Of a stretch of 64,000 nucleotides of DNA, positions 31,151 to 43,095 are shown one piece after another. The notes beneath the pieces are model-generated. The model made no database searches. It had not been told where the DNA came from and was given only the letters and a program-made list of their open reading frames with translations. The position numbers and the translations under genes are program-made. This stretch comes from Megamerina dolium (lineage: Eukaryota > Arthropoda > Insecta > Diptera > Megamerinidae): the NCBI GenBank assembly GCA_963854835.1, contig OY978525.1, positions 21,174,309-21,238,308 on the forward strand, written 5' to 3'. How positions within the stretch are numbered: the stretch's first letter is position 1; every line of letters starts with the position of its first letter.

Positions 31151-31850
31151 TGTGCCCGTGAAAAAATTTGCCTGTGAAAGCGTGCGTCGGTCTTTTGATC
31201 TGTAAGTCGTAGGTTCAATCCCCGGCTAAAACACAGCTTTAATATCGAAAAATTGTTTCATCGAGTGGTACCCACCAATTGGTAATTTTTGCAGCAACAA
31301 CAATTTGCCATGGAAAGCTTCTAAAAGCGGTCTGTGACGTCACAAGGGTTCCGCCGTTGAGAACCGGCTAATATATGTAAGTAGATCCCTTCTAAACACT
31401 GAGAGCCGTGGCTCAGTGGTTAGTGTGTTGGTCTTCTGATCTGTAGTTCGTGAGTTCAATCCCCGGCTGAAGAATAAATTAATATCGGAAAGATTTTCTT
31501 TTCGAATGGAACCCACCTCTCGGCAAGCAATTGGCAATTCTTCCGATAGTAACAAGTTCCCGGGGAAAAGTTTCTAAATGAACTCAAAAAAAGTGATGTC
31601 ACAAGAGTTCTGCGTTCAGAACTGGCTAAAATAAGTTGGTCCTTCTAATACTGTCCAAAATTGAACACGCACAATAGTACTGGAAGAGAAGCTCGTCCTA
31701 AGAGTCCTTCGTGGCTTATAAGTGCCACATATTTATTTTTTTTTATCCCTTTTAATACTGTCCAAAATTTAACACGCACAACAGTACTGGATGAGAAGCC
31801 TGGCCAAAGGACCCTTCGGCGCCTTTAAGTACCACATATTTATTTACTTC
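31151..31850 (+). mobile_element. SINE split by a second SINE
   Basis: The outer SINE has a decayed head (GTGCCCGTG..., with a good B-box-like AGGTTCAATCCCC at about 31210). It runs to about 31386 and resumes at about 31744 with ATCCCTTTTAATACTGTCCA to the end at 31850 (GTACCACATATTTATTTAC). Near-duplicates ATCCCTTCTAAACACT (left) and ATCCCTTTTAATACT (right) are the target duplication made by the inner SINE. Confidence 0.85.
31402..31742 (+). mobile_element. Inner SINE copy, nearly full length
   Basis: GAGAGCCGTGGCTCAGTGG opens the copy, followed by the B-box-like GAGTTCAATCCCC and the complete body to GTGCCACATATTTATTTTTTT. It lies within the 3' third of an older SINE of the same family and orientation. 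Confidence 0.9.
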
Positions 31851-32159
31851 ATTATATTTGTATGTGAGTATTAACACTACATTACCGCTGTATTAACACT
31901 ACTTCATGATCTCGTCTTTTTTCCAGATTTACCTCTCCAGGAATAAACATTGGAAAGTAAAAATCTATATTTTTTCGTGAAAATGTTGTAAAGCTTTTGG
32001 TCACAATATTAATGTGGTGGTATTAAGAACTTTCGAAGTAATTTATGTTGCCAGCTTCACACTCATAATTATTCTATTATAAACCATAAAACAGTAGCGA
32101 CATAAATACAGTTACACACATTTTATACTATAAAATTTAAAATAACGAATGTTTTAGGA

Positions 32160-32836
32160 CTATTTTTTTACAAAAAGCAATTAGTTATTCGCAATATCCG
32201 CCTTTGGCCTTCACTCACGCCTTAAGCCGGACTGCCCAATCATCAATAACCGTAAATTGGCCACAATACGAATCAAATCTGTAATAAGAGATTCAATGTT
32301 GGGGCATCTTTTCAGTTTCAGTTCAAGTGCTTCCTTAGATAACCGTACGTACAGGCTATAACTTTGCATGTTTCCTGCACGGTAAAAATGTTTTTTATTG
32401 GTAAACAAGGTTTTTCTATGCTTGTTATCAGCGCGCTTCACAAAAGACGTTTGCATTTTTCCAACCTATTTTTGTTTTCAAAGCTGCAGTTAACAAATGT
32501 CCAGCGTAGCGTTTGAAAGTCTCAAGGTCTAAGTTTTTTTTAATAATTCGACTCATGAACTTTTGCGAGACATTCATCTCCCGGGCCATGATTTTCTGAT
32601 TTCAGAGCGGTTTTCAGTGAATTCTTGATTTGACAGACAGCTTTGACGATTTGCTGTGTTCGAACTCTGCCTGGACGGCCCGATCGGTGGCGGTCCATAA
32701 CATATCCAGTCTCCTCAAAGAGTTTTATGCACCGGTAAACGAACATAGGACTAACCCTGAACGGGAGGAGTGTTTTGAAAATAGCACCAATAATACAACA
32801 ACGATACGGTTCCCACCACTCCATGGTGAAAGCTGA
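32160..32836 (-). pseudogene. Mariner-like (DD37D/maT-like) transposase with its core deleted
   Basis: The minus-strand frame reads YRCIKLFEETGYVMDRHRSG followed by RPGRVRT and QIVKAVCQIKNS, a typical second helix-turn-helix and GRP linker. It is preceded by an IVGAIFK-type first HTH remnant. Farther on are KNLDLETFKRYAGHLLTAAL and, in a shifted frame, FTVIDDWAVRLKA and VKAKGGYCE, which is the usual C-terminus. The entire catalytic segment between these parts (the expected aspartates) is missing. It is therefore an internal-deletion derivative. The DD37D assignment rests on overall style only. Confidence 0.7.
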
Positions 32837-32839
32837 AAC

Positions 32840-34870
32840 AATTTAAACCATTTTAGAATTCACGGTACAAACTACCGCTTTACAGGTTATATGTATATCA
32901 TAAGTCATGTGGTAATAAATAATTCTTATGGGTGTGTTCAATGTTGTAACAGTATTTTTGTTCCTAGTAAGTAGTTTCTCACAAATCTATTGAATGATAA
33001 AACACAGATGAAGTGCTCTAATTGAAATTCGAAACTTTTGTGCCAACACTTCCAAGATAGCTTGCCAAACTTTTCTTACGAGTAATATAAAGTGTGACAA
33101 GTACGCCTACTAAAAAAAATGTATTGTTATTCTAACATTTTCTAAAATATACGCCCATCACTCAATTACAATTTCTAATTTATTTCTAAAAAAAAAAACC
33201 TTGCATTCTCAAATGCTACTCTTGACTTTGGCGAGCATGGCGTATTAAAGTGTATTGATTTCAATAGTAAATGAAAAAAGAAACTAACGAATATAAGTAA
33301 GAAAAATAATATAATATAATTTTGAAGGTTATATTATATTTATTACATATATTTCAATTTCTTTGACTCACCAAGAAATGAAATAAAGTACAAAAGAAAT
33401 CCGATTTTACTATGTACGATTAAGAGAGCAAGTAGCAAAAATCTATTCAATTCTACAATACTAACACAAATATCATAATCTTGTGTACACATTCGTACAG
33501 ATTCAATAGATACGAGTGTACTATAGAATACACATTTTTTTAAATCGCAACAAATTGAAATTAATCATAAAACTGAATGATATCATTTCCTTAAGACACT
33601 TAACTTGCTGACTTTTGACGTTGCGATCCTTTTATAAATTGGGCAATTTTAATTGCAATTTATTCAGCAATATAAAAGGCAATTTATTCTACACCCAAAA
33701 TGTGAAATCAGCCCAAACAATATAAAAATGCTTTAGTATAAGAATGATACACAGACACACATACGCACATATCTAATGATGGCAATTTTAAATATCAACC
33801 AACAAAATATACTCCAGAGGCAACGAATTATTTAGGTATAGTACAAAAAAAAATAGAAAAGCGTTTCCAAGAAAGTACTATATTAGTATGTATGTACATA
33901 TTTTGAAATGACACCACAAGAAATATTGCCAAAGCAAAGAGGCCAAGAAAAGTTTCTTGACTTTGGTCGCAGACAGTGTGGTAATGAGGAAATCAATAGT
34001 TTGCGAGGTGGCATTTATTTCCATTCACTCTATATTTGATGACTTATCCATCCACACAATTGAAAAAAAAAAATGGAAAAGAAAAACAAATGCTATAAAA
34101 ATAAGCCAAATCTCTATTGTGACCATTTACTTAGTTGAAATTGTTTAATGAACCACATCTCTGCCATTTGAATTATGCATGAAGCGGAAAAGAAACACCA
34201 AATGATACTCACAAAGGCGATTTTTTTTTCAATAAATTTTTTTTTTTTTAATTGACTAATCTAATTCCTCTCGCATGTGATCATCACACGTTGGCTTATG
34301 AAAATAAATAATGGATTATTAAAGTACACTTCAAGGCGTTAAATTCTATTTGGTGTCTACTCCATAGTGTTACGGTTTAAAGAGTACTTAGAGTTATTGC
34401 TATAAAATATAATTATCTGACGGTAATTAGACTAGAATTAATTTATTATCTCTTTTCTTTAATTGACTGATTTGGCTAAATTGCTTTAAGAGTAATTTTT
34501 CCTGCAATTCTACATAATAATATTGGTCAATAAGCAGTAAATTACGAGCGGGAATAATTGGTTAATAAATTTAATTTTTCCTTAATATTTAATCATTGCA
34601 GAAATTGAAGCATGCCACCTATAATCTATTTCGTTTGAAGTACTAAATTGGAATCAAACCAAATTTTTGTTACCTAATAATCATACATATAATCAATTCG
34701 TTCGTTTTATTATGGTCATGGTTTCTTTTTTTTACATAAAATTTCTGGAACAGTGAAGGCGAATAAAAATGAATCGATATTGTTTGGAATATTCTTATTA
34801 ATTATTCTTATTTGATAAAAATATAATATAAAAATATATAAGATATTTAATAATAATCTTAAATTGATAT
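32840..34870. other. AT-rich non-coding stretch
   Basis: Two kilobases with no recognisable gene, repeat family or RNA. A 63-codon frame at 33957 lacks any domain. Confidence 0.5.
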
Positions 34871-35245
34871 TTTATAGTAGCCTAGACAGACGGCAGCCTA
34901 ATTCCGGATTACCGAGTTAATTCGAATTAACTCGGGCATTAACTGCACCTAATCCGCATACACTCTATGAGTTAATTCTCAAAATAAAAGAGGATTAGGG
35001 CAATTTGCGATGGCAACACTGCTGAAAATTGACTATTGTGAATTTTTCTCCATCCATTTTACAAAATATTAGGTGTGTTCGCTAATAAAAAACTTTCAAC
35101 AATTGTTTACAGTTTTCAACATGAAAAGTGTTGGCGAACAAATAAATCCAGCTGTCAATTACGAACGGTGAATGTCAATTTACAAGTTTCTGATAGTTTT
35201 CAGTTCACGTACTTCTTGTAGATTTTCTCATATCGAGAGTGACAG

Positions 35246-35278
35246 ATGACAGAAATTGATAGTGATAGTAATGTAAGT
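35246..35278 (+). other. Short ATG exon with splice donor, unit 1
   Basis: ATG and eight more codons (MTEIDSDSN) run straight into GTAAGT at 35273, a near-consensus 5' splice site. This resembles the first coding exon of a lost transposase gene. No matching second exon lies in the element. Confidence 0.45.
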
Positions 35279-35694
35279 GAGCAGACCTAATAAAACAGCA
35301 ATCAGCCGTTTAGTTAATCCGCAATATTGCCGTCTGTCAGGTTATTATTTTATTTGGATTACCGAGTTAATTCGAATCAACTCAGGCATTAACTGCAGCT
35401 AATCCGCATAAACTCTATGAGTTAATTCTCAAAATAAAAAAGGATTAGGGCAATTTGCGATGGCAACACTGCTGAAAATTGTCTATTGTGAATTTTTCTC
35501 CATCCATTTTACAAAATATTAGGTGTGTTCGCTACAAAAAACTTTCAAAAATTGTTAACAGTTTTCAACATGAAAAGTGTTGGCGAACAAATAAATCCAG
35601 CTGTCAATTACGAACCGTGAATGTCAGTTTACAAGTTTCTGATAGTTTTCAGTTCCCGTACTTCTTGTAGATTTTCTCATATCGAGAGTGATAG

Positions 35695-35727
35695 ATGACA
35701 GAAATTGATAGTGATAGTAATGTAAGT
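35695..35727 (+). other. Short ATG exon with splice donor, unit 2
   Basis: The same nine codons and GTAAGT donor (35722-35727) are preserved in the second tandem unit. Confidence 0.45.
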
Positions 35728-35854
35728 GGACAGACCTAATAAAACAGCAATCAGCCGTTTAGTTAATCCGCAATATTGCCGTCTGTCAGGTTATTATTTT
35801 ATTCGGATTAAGTGCGCCGGTAATCCGGAATTAGGCTGCCGTCTCTCTAGGCTA

Positions 35855-36330
35855 TAAGAGTTGAAGATAGATTGTACGCATGTTTGAAAGAATTGTTGTG
35901 GCAGAAGAATTAGTCAGGTCGGCAATACTTTTCACGGCTCTAACGCCATTTCCGAGCACTTTTGCGGTTTTTTGTCAATTTTCATGAGGTTTAAATTCAA
36001 TTTGTACTCGAGTCTTTCTAAGGAGTGAAATAGAGAGTAAATATGAGGGTTCTGGGTATTTTATTTAATGTTTTCACTTTCGATATTTAGGAACAAAGAG
36101 TGCCAATGCTAATCAATCTCCGGATTTACGTTCAATAACCCCATATATGTTTAGCAATGTTTATATCGAACTAGAATTACTTATGATATTGGATTTTGGA
36201 GTACTTATATCATGCTCAAGGTTAAGTTGAACTGGCTAGTCGGACGCCACTTATAGACAATATGATAATCTTTATTCAGAAAAAAAATACAAATTAGAAA
36301 TACGCGTAGTCCAATATTATATTTTTTGCA
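35855..36330. other. Short non-coding stretch
   Basis: There is no gene. The CTCAAGGTTAAGTTGAACTG and TTGGATTTTGGAGTACTTAT segments are unassigned. Confidence 0.45.
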
Positions 36331-36700
36331 ATCATCTGGTCTGTACCTCCCATACTGTGCTTCCGTATGATTTCACACTATTTGCATGAAAAAATTATGC
36401 TACCAAGTAGAAACTCGGTATATAGGAGTATATTTACTAAAGTATATGGAAAATAGAAATTTGTAGCAATCGGATAAAAATCACGTCTTGCTCCCATACA
36501 AAAGCATGACTTCAATTGTATTATACATACATACAGAAATATAAAACTCCGGAGCAGAAAGTGGGTATATATGATTGCTTTTTCTAATAAATTCATAAGT
36601 AACTTCAATGACTGAAATCGTGCGAGGATATACTACGATAGGACTTAAAGCGTAGGACATACTATTATTTTCAGGCAAAACTACAATTTTGAAATTAAAT
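36331..36700 (-). repeat. Family B repeat fragment
   Basis: In reverse it shows CTTTTGTATGGGAGCAAGAC, a CGTGATTTTTATCCGATTGC block and ACCGAGTTTCTACTTGGTAG. An additional CCTCCCATACTG block at about 36345 gives the ~150-bp step. Confidence 0.55.
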
Positions 36701-36820
36701 GACTGCAACTAAGAAAAAGCTGCAATGTTGTTGCACATAATATTCAGTTTTAGTCAGAAAGTCATCATGCTGTTAAATTCAGAAGTTCAATTCTGAAGCA
36801 CAAATTTCAAATAAATATGT

Positions 36821-38731
36821 TACTTACTTACTTACTTATGTGGCCATAACAACCGAATATCGATTTAGGCCGAAAATAACATGCTTCGCCAGCCATCTCT
36901 GTTCTTCGCTAGCTGGCGCCAGTTAGAAATTCCAAGCGCCGTCAGATTCTCCAGTACTTCCGAATATAACACCTTCTTAGCTGGAGCGTGTTCTTCCATT
37001 CGCTCGACATGACCTAGCCAGCGCAGCCGCTGGATTTTGATGCGCTTTACTATGTCAATATCGGCATACAGCTCGTACAGCTCATGGTTGTACCTTATTC
37101 GGTACTCGCCACCAACGCAAATAGGTCCAAAGATCTTGCGTAGGACTTTTCTCTCGAAAACTCCAAGCATTCGCTTATCCGAGGTGGAAATTGTCCAGGC
37201 TTCAGCGCCATATGTTAGGACAGGCATGATGAGAGACTTGTAGAGTGTAGTTTTCGTTCTTCGAGAGAGGGTTCGACTTCTCAATTGCTTACTCAGCCCA
37301 AAGTAACACCTGTTAGCAAGAGTTATCCTACGCATGATCTCCAAGCTGACGTCATTACTGCTGTTAATGCTGGTTCCAAGATAGACAAAGTCCCTTACTA
37401 CTTCAAAAGCGTAGTTGTCAACAGTGACGTGCTGTCCAAGACGCCGGGACTCTTTGTTTGTTGACACTAGATACTTCGTCTTGCCCTCGTTCACCGTGAG
37501 ACCCATCCGACGCGACTCTCTTTCCAACTCTGAGAATGCTGCACTGACTGCTCGCGTGTTCATGCCGATTATGTCAATATCGTCGGCATACGCTAACAGC
37601 ATGACACTTTTGTTGAAGATAGTGCCATTATGTCGTAGATCAGCAGCTCGTATTATTTTCTCCATAATAAGATTGAAGAAGTCGCACGATAACGAATCAC
37701 CTTGTCTGAAACCCCGTTCGGTATTAAACGGTGGAGAGAGGTCCTTCCCAATTTTCACTGCACAACGGGAGTTATGCAGTGTCATTCTACAAAGTCGAAT
37801 GAGCTTTGCAGGAATACCGAACTCAGACATTGTTGCGTAGAGGTAATCCCTTACCGGACTGTCGAAAGCGGCTTTATAATCAACAAATAGGTGGTGTGTG
37901 TCGATCTGTTTTTCTTGGGTCTTCTCCAGGATTTGGCGCAGTGTGAAAATCTGGTCGATGGTGGATTTACCAGGTCTGAAGCCACACTGATAAGGTCCAA
38001 TCAGGTTGCTGAGCATAGGCTTCAACCGTTCACACAGTACGCTCGATAGAACCTTGTACGCGATGCTCAGGAGACTTATTCCACGGTAGTTGGCGCAAAT
38101 TGTGGGGTCTCCTTTTTTATGTACAGGACAGAGAACACTGAGCCTCCAATCATCAGGCATGCTTTCATCCAACCATATTCTGCTTATGAGCTGGTGCATG
38201 CGGGTGAGCAGCTCATCGCCTCCGGTCTTAAACAACTCGGCAGGCTGGCCATCAGCACCTGCAGCTTTGTTGTTCTTCAGCCTTAAAATGGCCGTTTCAA
38301 CCTCGTCATAGTCGGGTGGTGGAACATCAACACCATCATCTGTAATTGGGGTTATCGGGCATTCTCCTCCACTGGCGGAATTGTTCGTAGCATCGCCATT
38401 CAGTAACGTGGAGAAGTGTTCCCTCCATAGGCTCAGTACACTCTGGACATCCGTAACCAGATTCCCATTTCCATCACGACAAGAAGAGGCTCCGGGATTT
38501 AAACCTCCACTCAGGCGCTTGATCTTTTCAAAGAATTTTCGAGTCTCATTCTTGTCGGTACACATATCTATCTCCTCACACTCGCGTCTTTCCAACTCCC
38601 TCTTCTTGCGCCTGAAAAGACGTCTCTCTGCACTCCGTTTCTCTCTATACCGCTCCTTAACAGCTCGCGTTACGCCTGCACGCAGGGTTTTTCTGTAGGC
38701 GGCGTCTTTCTCTGCGGTAGCGTCGCGACAC
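36821..38731 (-). mobile_element. 5'-truncated LINE with 14-bp target duplication
   Basis: TCAAATAAATATGT occurs at 36807-36820 and 38732-38745, perfectly flanking the insert. The 3' end on the minus strand is GGCCACATAAGTAAGTAAGT plus further TAAG units, shared with the copy at 13064-14080. The frame is open for its whole length, which suggests a recent insertion. Confidence 0.93.
36865..38731 (-). CDS. LINE reverse transcriptase (partial ORF2, endonuclease missing)
   Basis: This is a reverse transcriptase for target-primed retrotransposition. Reading from the truncated 5' end it has a basic linker (RYREKRSAERRLFRRKKREL), then RT motifs: NNKAAGADGQPAELFK, DDWRLSVLCPVHKKGD, NYRGISLLSIAYKVLS, CGFRPGKSTIDQIFTLRQIL, LFVDYKAAFDS, GFRQGDSLSCDFFNLIMEK, then LLAYADDIDIIG (about 37590), and a C-terminal GHVERM motif. 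There is no RNase H. The upstream endonuclease is lost by 5' truncation, and the first in-frame ATG lies in flanking DNA. Compared with the 13-kb copy it lacks 54 bp (18 codons, a basic GRRKRGRPNLRW-like stretch) in frame near 36958. The clade (RTE-like or another) is unsettled. Confidence 0.9.
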
Positions 38732-38745
38732 TCAAATAAATATGT

Positions 38746-40700
38746 ATCCCTTAGAATTAAAAGCAATTAAATTGAATACAAGAAGCTTCAATTTTAATTC
38801 TTATGCAATTCAATGCTTATGCAATAGTATTAAGATTAAAATATATAAATGAGTTTCTACAACAGTTAGAACATTTTTAAACATTCTCAAGGAACCTCAA
38901 AAGTGTGCATAAATTTAATAATTTCATAAAACAACTTATAAGATCAATTAACATTTATATTTATACACAATTTGTTAGCCATCACTGTAATTGAATTGTA
39001 TGTATTATGTGTATGATGACACTTGTTTGGCATAATAAATAAATTTGTACTAATACATATACATACATAAGAGAACACCTTAAGTATCACGGTTTAAATG
39101 CGACCACAATTACGTAGCTTTTCTTTTATTTTCTTTTTTCTTTTATTACACACAATGTCTTATAGTGTACACTTCGTCGACTTGTTTCGAATATCGTTAA
39201 GAGGTTACAGGTGTGCGTATTGTACTGTGTGTCTGAACCATAATCTATACGTGTATTTATGAGTATATGTATGACTATATTATGTGCGTATGTATGTCTA
39301 TATTTAAGGGTAATTTCAAAAAACAAAAGAAAATTGACGAACAACAAATACGTTAAGCTTATTTCTTTACCATTTTTTTTTGTTTATTTCGTGCCATACT
39401 CAACTTGCTTATAATCAATAACAAGCTATATATATGTACGTAAGGTACATACAATTTCTGGCAGTAATTTACACTAAGGACATAATCATGCATCCGCATA
39501 AAAACAAAAATATAAAAGAGAATATGTACTACAACGAATAATAATGCTATACGAGCGTAAAAGCGTATAGTATACTAGTAACAAAATCAAATAAATTACA
39601 TGAAATCAAAGCTGTTATATTGTATGTGTTATTTGTTTTTTTTTTTTTTTTGGTGTAGTATTGTTACTACTGTTGCCATTGTTCTTGTTATTACATTCTA
39701 CACACACACGCATGCATGCATACATAGTTATTTTTGAGGTCAACATGATAATATTGTAAATCTATGCATAGAGGCAATTTTTAGAGGGCGGCTGGTATTG
39801 TTGGCTACGCTTTTTGTACAACAAGCCAATGCAACACAACCAAACACAACTAATATTGTTATTGTTAGATGTTCTTCATTTTGACTTTACATTTACGTTT
39901 TATAGTATGTAGTATATATGAAAACATTTGTGTTGTGTGCATAATTTATACCAAGGGCTATATATTGTATTTAGTCGTACTAAAGAAGCACACACACACA
40001 TATGCATAATATATAGTAAATGTTATCTGATATTGTTGCATATTATTGTTATATTGTAGTAGTATGCTACAACACACTATACAACACTTTGTGTTTTTGC
40101 TAACAATGCCTCTTTTTATGATTTTTTAATTTCATATATTGTACATCTCCACGTAGCTATAAGTATAATACGTACAATTGCTTATCGTACTCGTACTGAA
40201 AGCCGACAAACTGGCACAAAGGATATTTTCTCTTATATGCAGCACGATAGCCAAAGGCGTAGCTACGCTTAAGGATAGGATGTTTTAAAATGAATGTGTT
40301 GTGTTTTTATTTCTTTTCATAAAATATATTGTCGTTAAGCCCCTATACATAAAGAAGAAAAGGTGGAATGAGAGGGTAGAAAAGGTTAGACATTAAATTA
40401 AATGTTGTTCAAATTGAGATCAACTTCAAAGAGTTGACTCGGTTTGGAGATTTTCTGTCACATAATTAGATTTAGTAATTAAGTGCATCAGTTATGAGTT
40501 ACGCTGAAAATCTCACCATGGCAATTTTCCATATTTCGTGCGATATATTGGATATCGACAGTCATAACGACAATATTAAACAATACTAGTACTCGTTTCC
40601 TATTTTTGGATGTTGGATATTTAAAATATAAATGCCGATATAATTTCCAATAAATTTAAATAGATCGAAAACGATATTTCTGAATATTCTGTCAATAAAT
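38746..40700. other. AT-rich non-coding stretch
   Basis: No gene. CA-rich and TATGTATG simple sequence occurs near 39700 and 39990, and a T-run near 39636. Confidence 0.5.
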
Positions 40701-40711
40701 GTATCAAGAAT

Positions 40712-40957
40712 TTGTCAACAACTGTCAAAATTATATATATATATTTTTTTCTATTTCAAAACAAGCTCCATTTGAAGCAATATATTTTTTCCAATCTAGT
40801 CATGATAAATGGAGATTCCAGTATGGACTTCAACTCCCTCAGGGATTTTTGTTTTAAGACATCTATCGACTTGAAACTTGGTCCACAAAATGTTAATTTG
40901 AGTTTAGAAAAAGCAAAAACTGAAGCAGAGGCCTTGTTTGGCGAATACATTGGCTGA
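40712..40957 (+). CDS. Unidentified coding-like ORF, 81 aa
   Basis: The second half of this frame (MDFNSLRDFCFKTSIDLKLG, then PQNVNLSLEKAKTEAEALFG and EYIG before the stop) has balanced composition. It looks more like protein than the AT-rich frames around it. AG dinucleotides near 40799 and 40822 could serve as acceptors, so it may be a terminal exon or the end of a decayed insertion. I do not recognise the family. Chance is quite possible. Confidence 0.22.
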   Translation: MSTTVKIIYIYFFLFQNKLHLKQYIFSNLVMINGDSSMDFNSLRDFCFKTSIDLKLGPQNVNLSLEKAKTEAEALFGEYIG

Positions 40958-40959
40958 TC

Positions 40960-42944
40960 GATGACGTTTGTTAAGCTTAAAGCCAAATATTAATTTAATT
41001 TAATGCATAATCGTAGTAGAAAATCTGAAATTACTTAAACTTTTAGCGACTATTAGGTGGTTTTTATTTTTGGTTTCGATTCATTATAAAGGACAAATTC
41101 TGAACTTGTTGACTCAGCCCGACTTGAGCTGAGAAGAGAGCCCGAATTACCTCGTTCATATATATATGTCTTCAGCAACATTTTAGCCTTGCAATTTAAA
41201 AAAAAAAAATTTCACTCCGAGTAGTAGCTGTGATGCCGAGAATTTTATACCCAAACTCATGCCCAAAACATCCCCTCCACTTTATCAATTTTTTCTTATG
41301 CTGAAAACGTTGAAAAATCGCGTAATAGTGGATTTCAATGCCACCAACTTTCCACAAAAAATGAATTTAATTTCATATTCCGGATACTTTCTTGACAAAA
41401 TGTGGGTTTATTAGGGTGAGTCAAATGTTTCTGCTGGCAGGTCAGCCTATCATAGATCTAAAATTAAAAAATAACCACTTTGCTGTCAACAGTTACTCCT
41501 TTGATTTGTATCTTGCAGTTTGTAAGTAGAATACCATGAAGATAAGATAAATTGATGTTCAAAATCTGAATTGAACAATGCTCGTATGATATTGATATAA
41601 AGCCTTTGTCAAGAATTTCATTCATTTGCTTGTACACATATTGTATTGCATATATTTATTTAGGTTCCATGAGATTACTCTATTTTAGTTTCACTTCGCT
41701 TTGTGCATTCTTAGGCATTTCGAGGTACCTATATTGAATAACGCGTAAAGTTTTTTTTAGATATTCCTCTATATAGACAAACATTATTCATATCATATCA
41801 TATTATCATTTTTATCTTATCTCTCGCCTTTCAAAAGGTGTCAAACTGTATGAAAGCACAATTAGGGCATTATTATGCTATTATTTCAAGCACTTTTTCG
41901 CTCTTAATTTTTCTCTCTTTTTTGCTGAAATTTAATTTATGTATACCTATTCATTTACTATCACGCTTGAATTCATAGTCATGTACAAAGAAGAGGAACG
42001 AAAAAATTTGAACTAATAATGAAAACCAGCAACGGTCTACAGTGCGAATATATGTAAGTATATAATATATTAAAATATATGAGGTTTGATATGAGGAAAA
42101 TGTTACGCATATGGTGGTGAATCCGATTCATTGCATGCACAAATACACTAGTAGTATAGCTTATATACAGGTACGCTGGTACAAGTACCTCTGGTATTTA
42201 TACAATATATTGTACATATGTAGTGTGTGCATATTGTGTGTAAGAATAACATGCTGTGTATACTGACAGAATTACCGGGAGGTTGTTATACCTCATATGG
42301 AGTAAATTAAATTTTTGTACATATATTAACATACGATACATTGTATCTACCTTCTTTTTTTTTTTTTGCACATATATACGCATTAAAGTATTTATGCAAT
42401 TTATGGAAAAACATGCACTCACACACACGTAAACAAAATACCACCGTATAAAAGGAGAAAGATTCTTTCAGCAACTGAAGTATGAGGTATTTAAAAAATA
42501 ATAGTATGTAATTTTATATACTATGCGTCAATGTGAGGTAGCAATTTATTTTTAATTAAAATCTTCTTCCTTCTAGGCAATTCATAATGTAATCTTATAA
42601 ATAGTAGGGGTTATAAAGTACCATAGAATACGTATTAGGGCTATTAACTCAAAAGATTACAGTTCGAATCAATAGACAAAATAGGATAATTTTTCTCATT
42701 ATTAGCTGGTAATATAATCTCTTCAATTTATTTACTAAAAGTACAAAGGTATTCTATATTTATTCAATATAAATTTCACAATAATCGTGCTTAAATTTAT
42801 TTCAACAATAAAATACTATATATACTATGTATTTTTAGCAGAAAATTTAAAATTCAGGATATCTATTTACTAGTGTCGAAAATTTAACCTTGCCATTTGA
42901 CAACTATCAAACAAAAATGTGAGCTGGATGTGCTACACTATGAC
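40960..42944. other. AT-rich non-coding stretch
   Basis: Nothing recognised. It has a T-run near 42354-42366 and TATGTACA simple sequence. The 76-codon minus-strand frame at 42198 is low complexity. Confidence 0.5.
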
Positions 42945-43095
42945 AGACAGAAAGATATAAAGTGTAAAAATGTACATAGGAAAATATAAAGTAGACATGA
43001 TTTTTATTTGATTCCACCCATTCTTAAACTGGTCCACTTATTAACAAATATAATCATATGTACCAAGTTTCAGTTCCAAAGCTGCTAATATGTCT
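42945..43095 (+). repeat. Family B repeat fragment (one unit)
   Basis: TTTTTATTTGATTCCACCCATTC, then TATTAACAAATATAATCATA and TACCAAGTTTCAGTTCCAAA are a single family B unit, abutting a mariner relic. Confidence 0.5.

Larger units (their letters stand above)
34880..35852. mobile_element. TIR element built of two tandem 450-bp units
   Basis: Near-perfect inverted termini of about 35 bp lie at 34880-34914 and 35818-35852 (outer sequence GCCTAGACAGACGGCAGCCT). TA on both sides is a plausible target duplication. The interior is a direct duplication, units 34906-35355 and 35356-35804, roughly 97% identical by eye. Each unit opens with a palindrome-like GAGTTAATTCGAATTAACTC (perfect in the first unit). 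Each ends with GTTTAGTTAATCCGCAATAT, then GCCGTCTGTCAGG. Each also has a short ATG exon. There is no transposase, so it is non-autonomous. The superfamily is uncertain; TA flanks alone do not decide it. Confidence 0.85.

Noticed and set aside
34915..34934. Perfect 20-bp palindrome as a transcription factor operator
   Set aside because: It lies within the TIR element and recurs, with a mismatch, in the second tandem unit; more simply part of the element's structure.
37415..37840. 141-codon plus-strand frame
   Set aside because: Antisense of the LINE reverse transcriptase on the minus strand.
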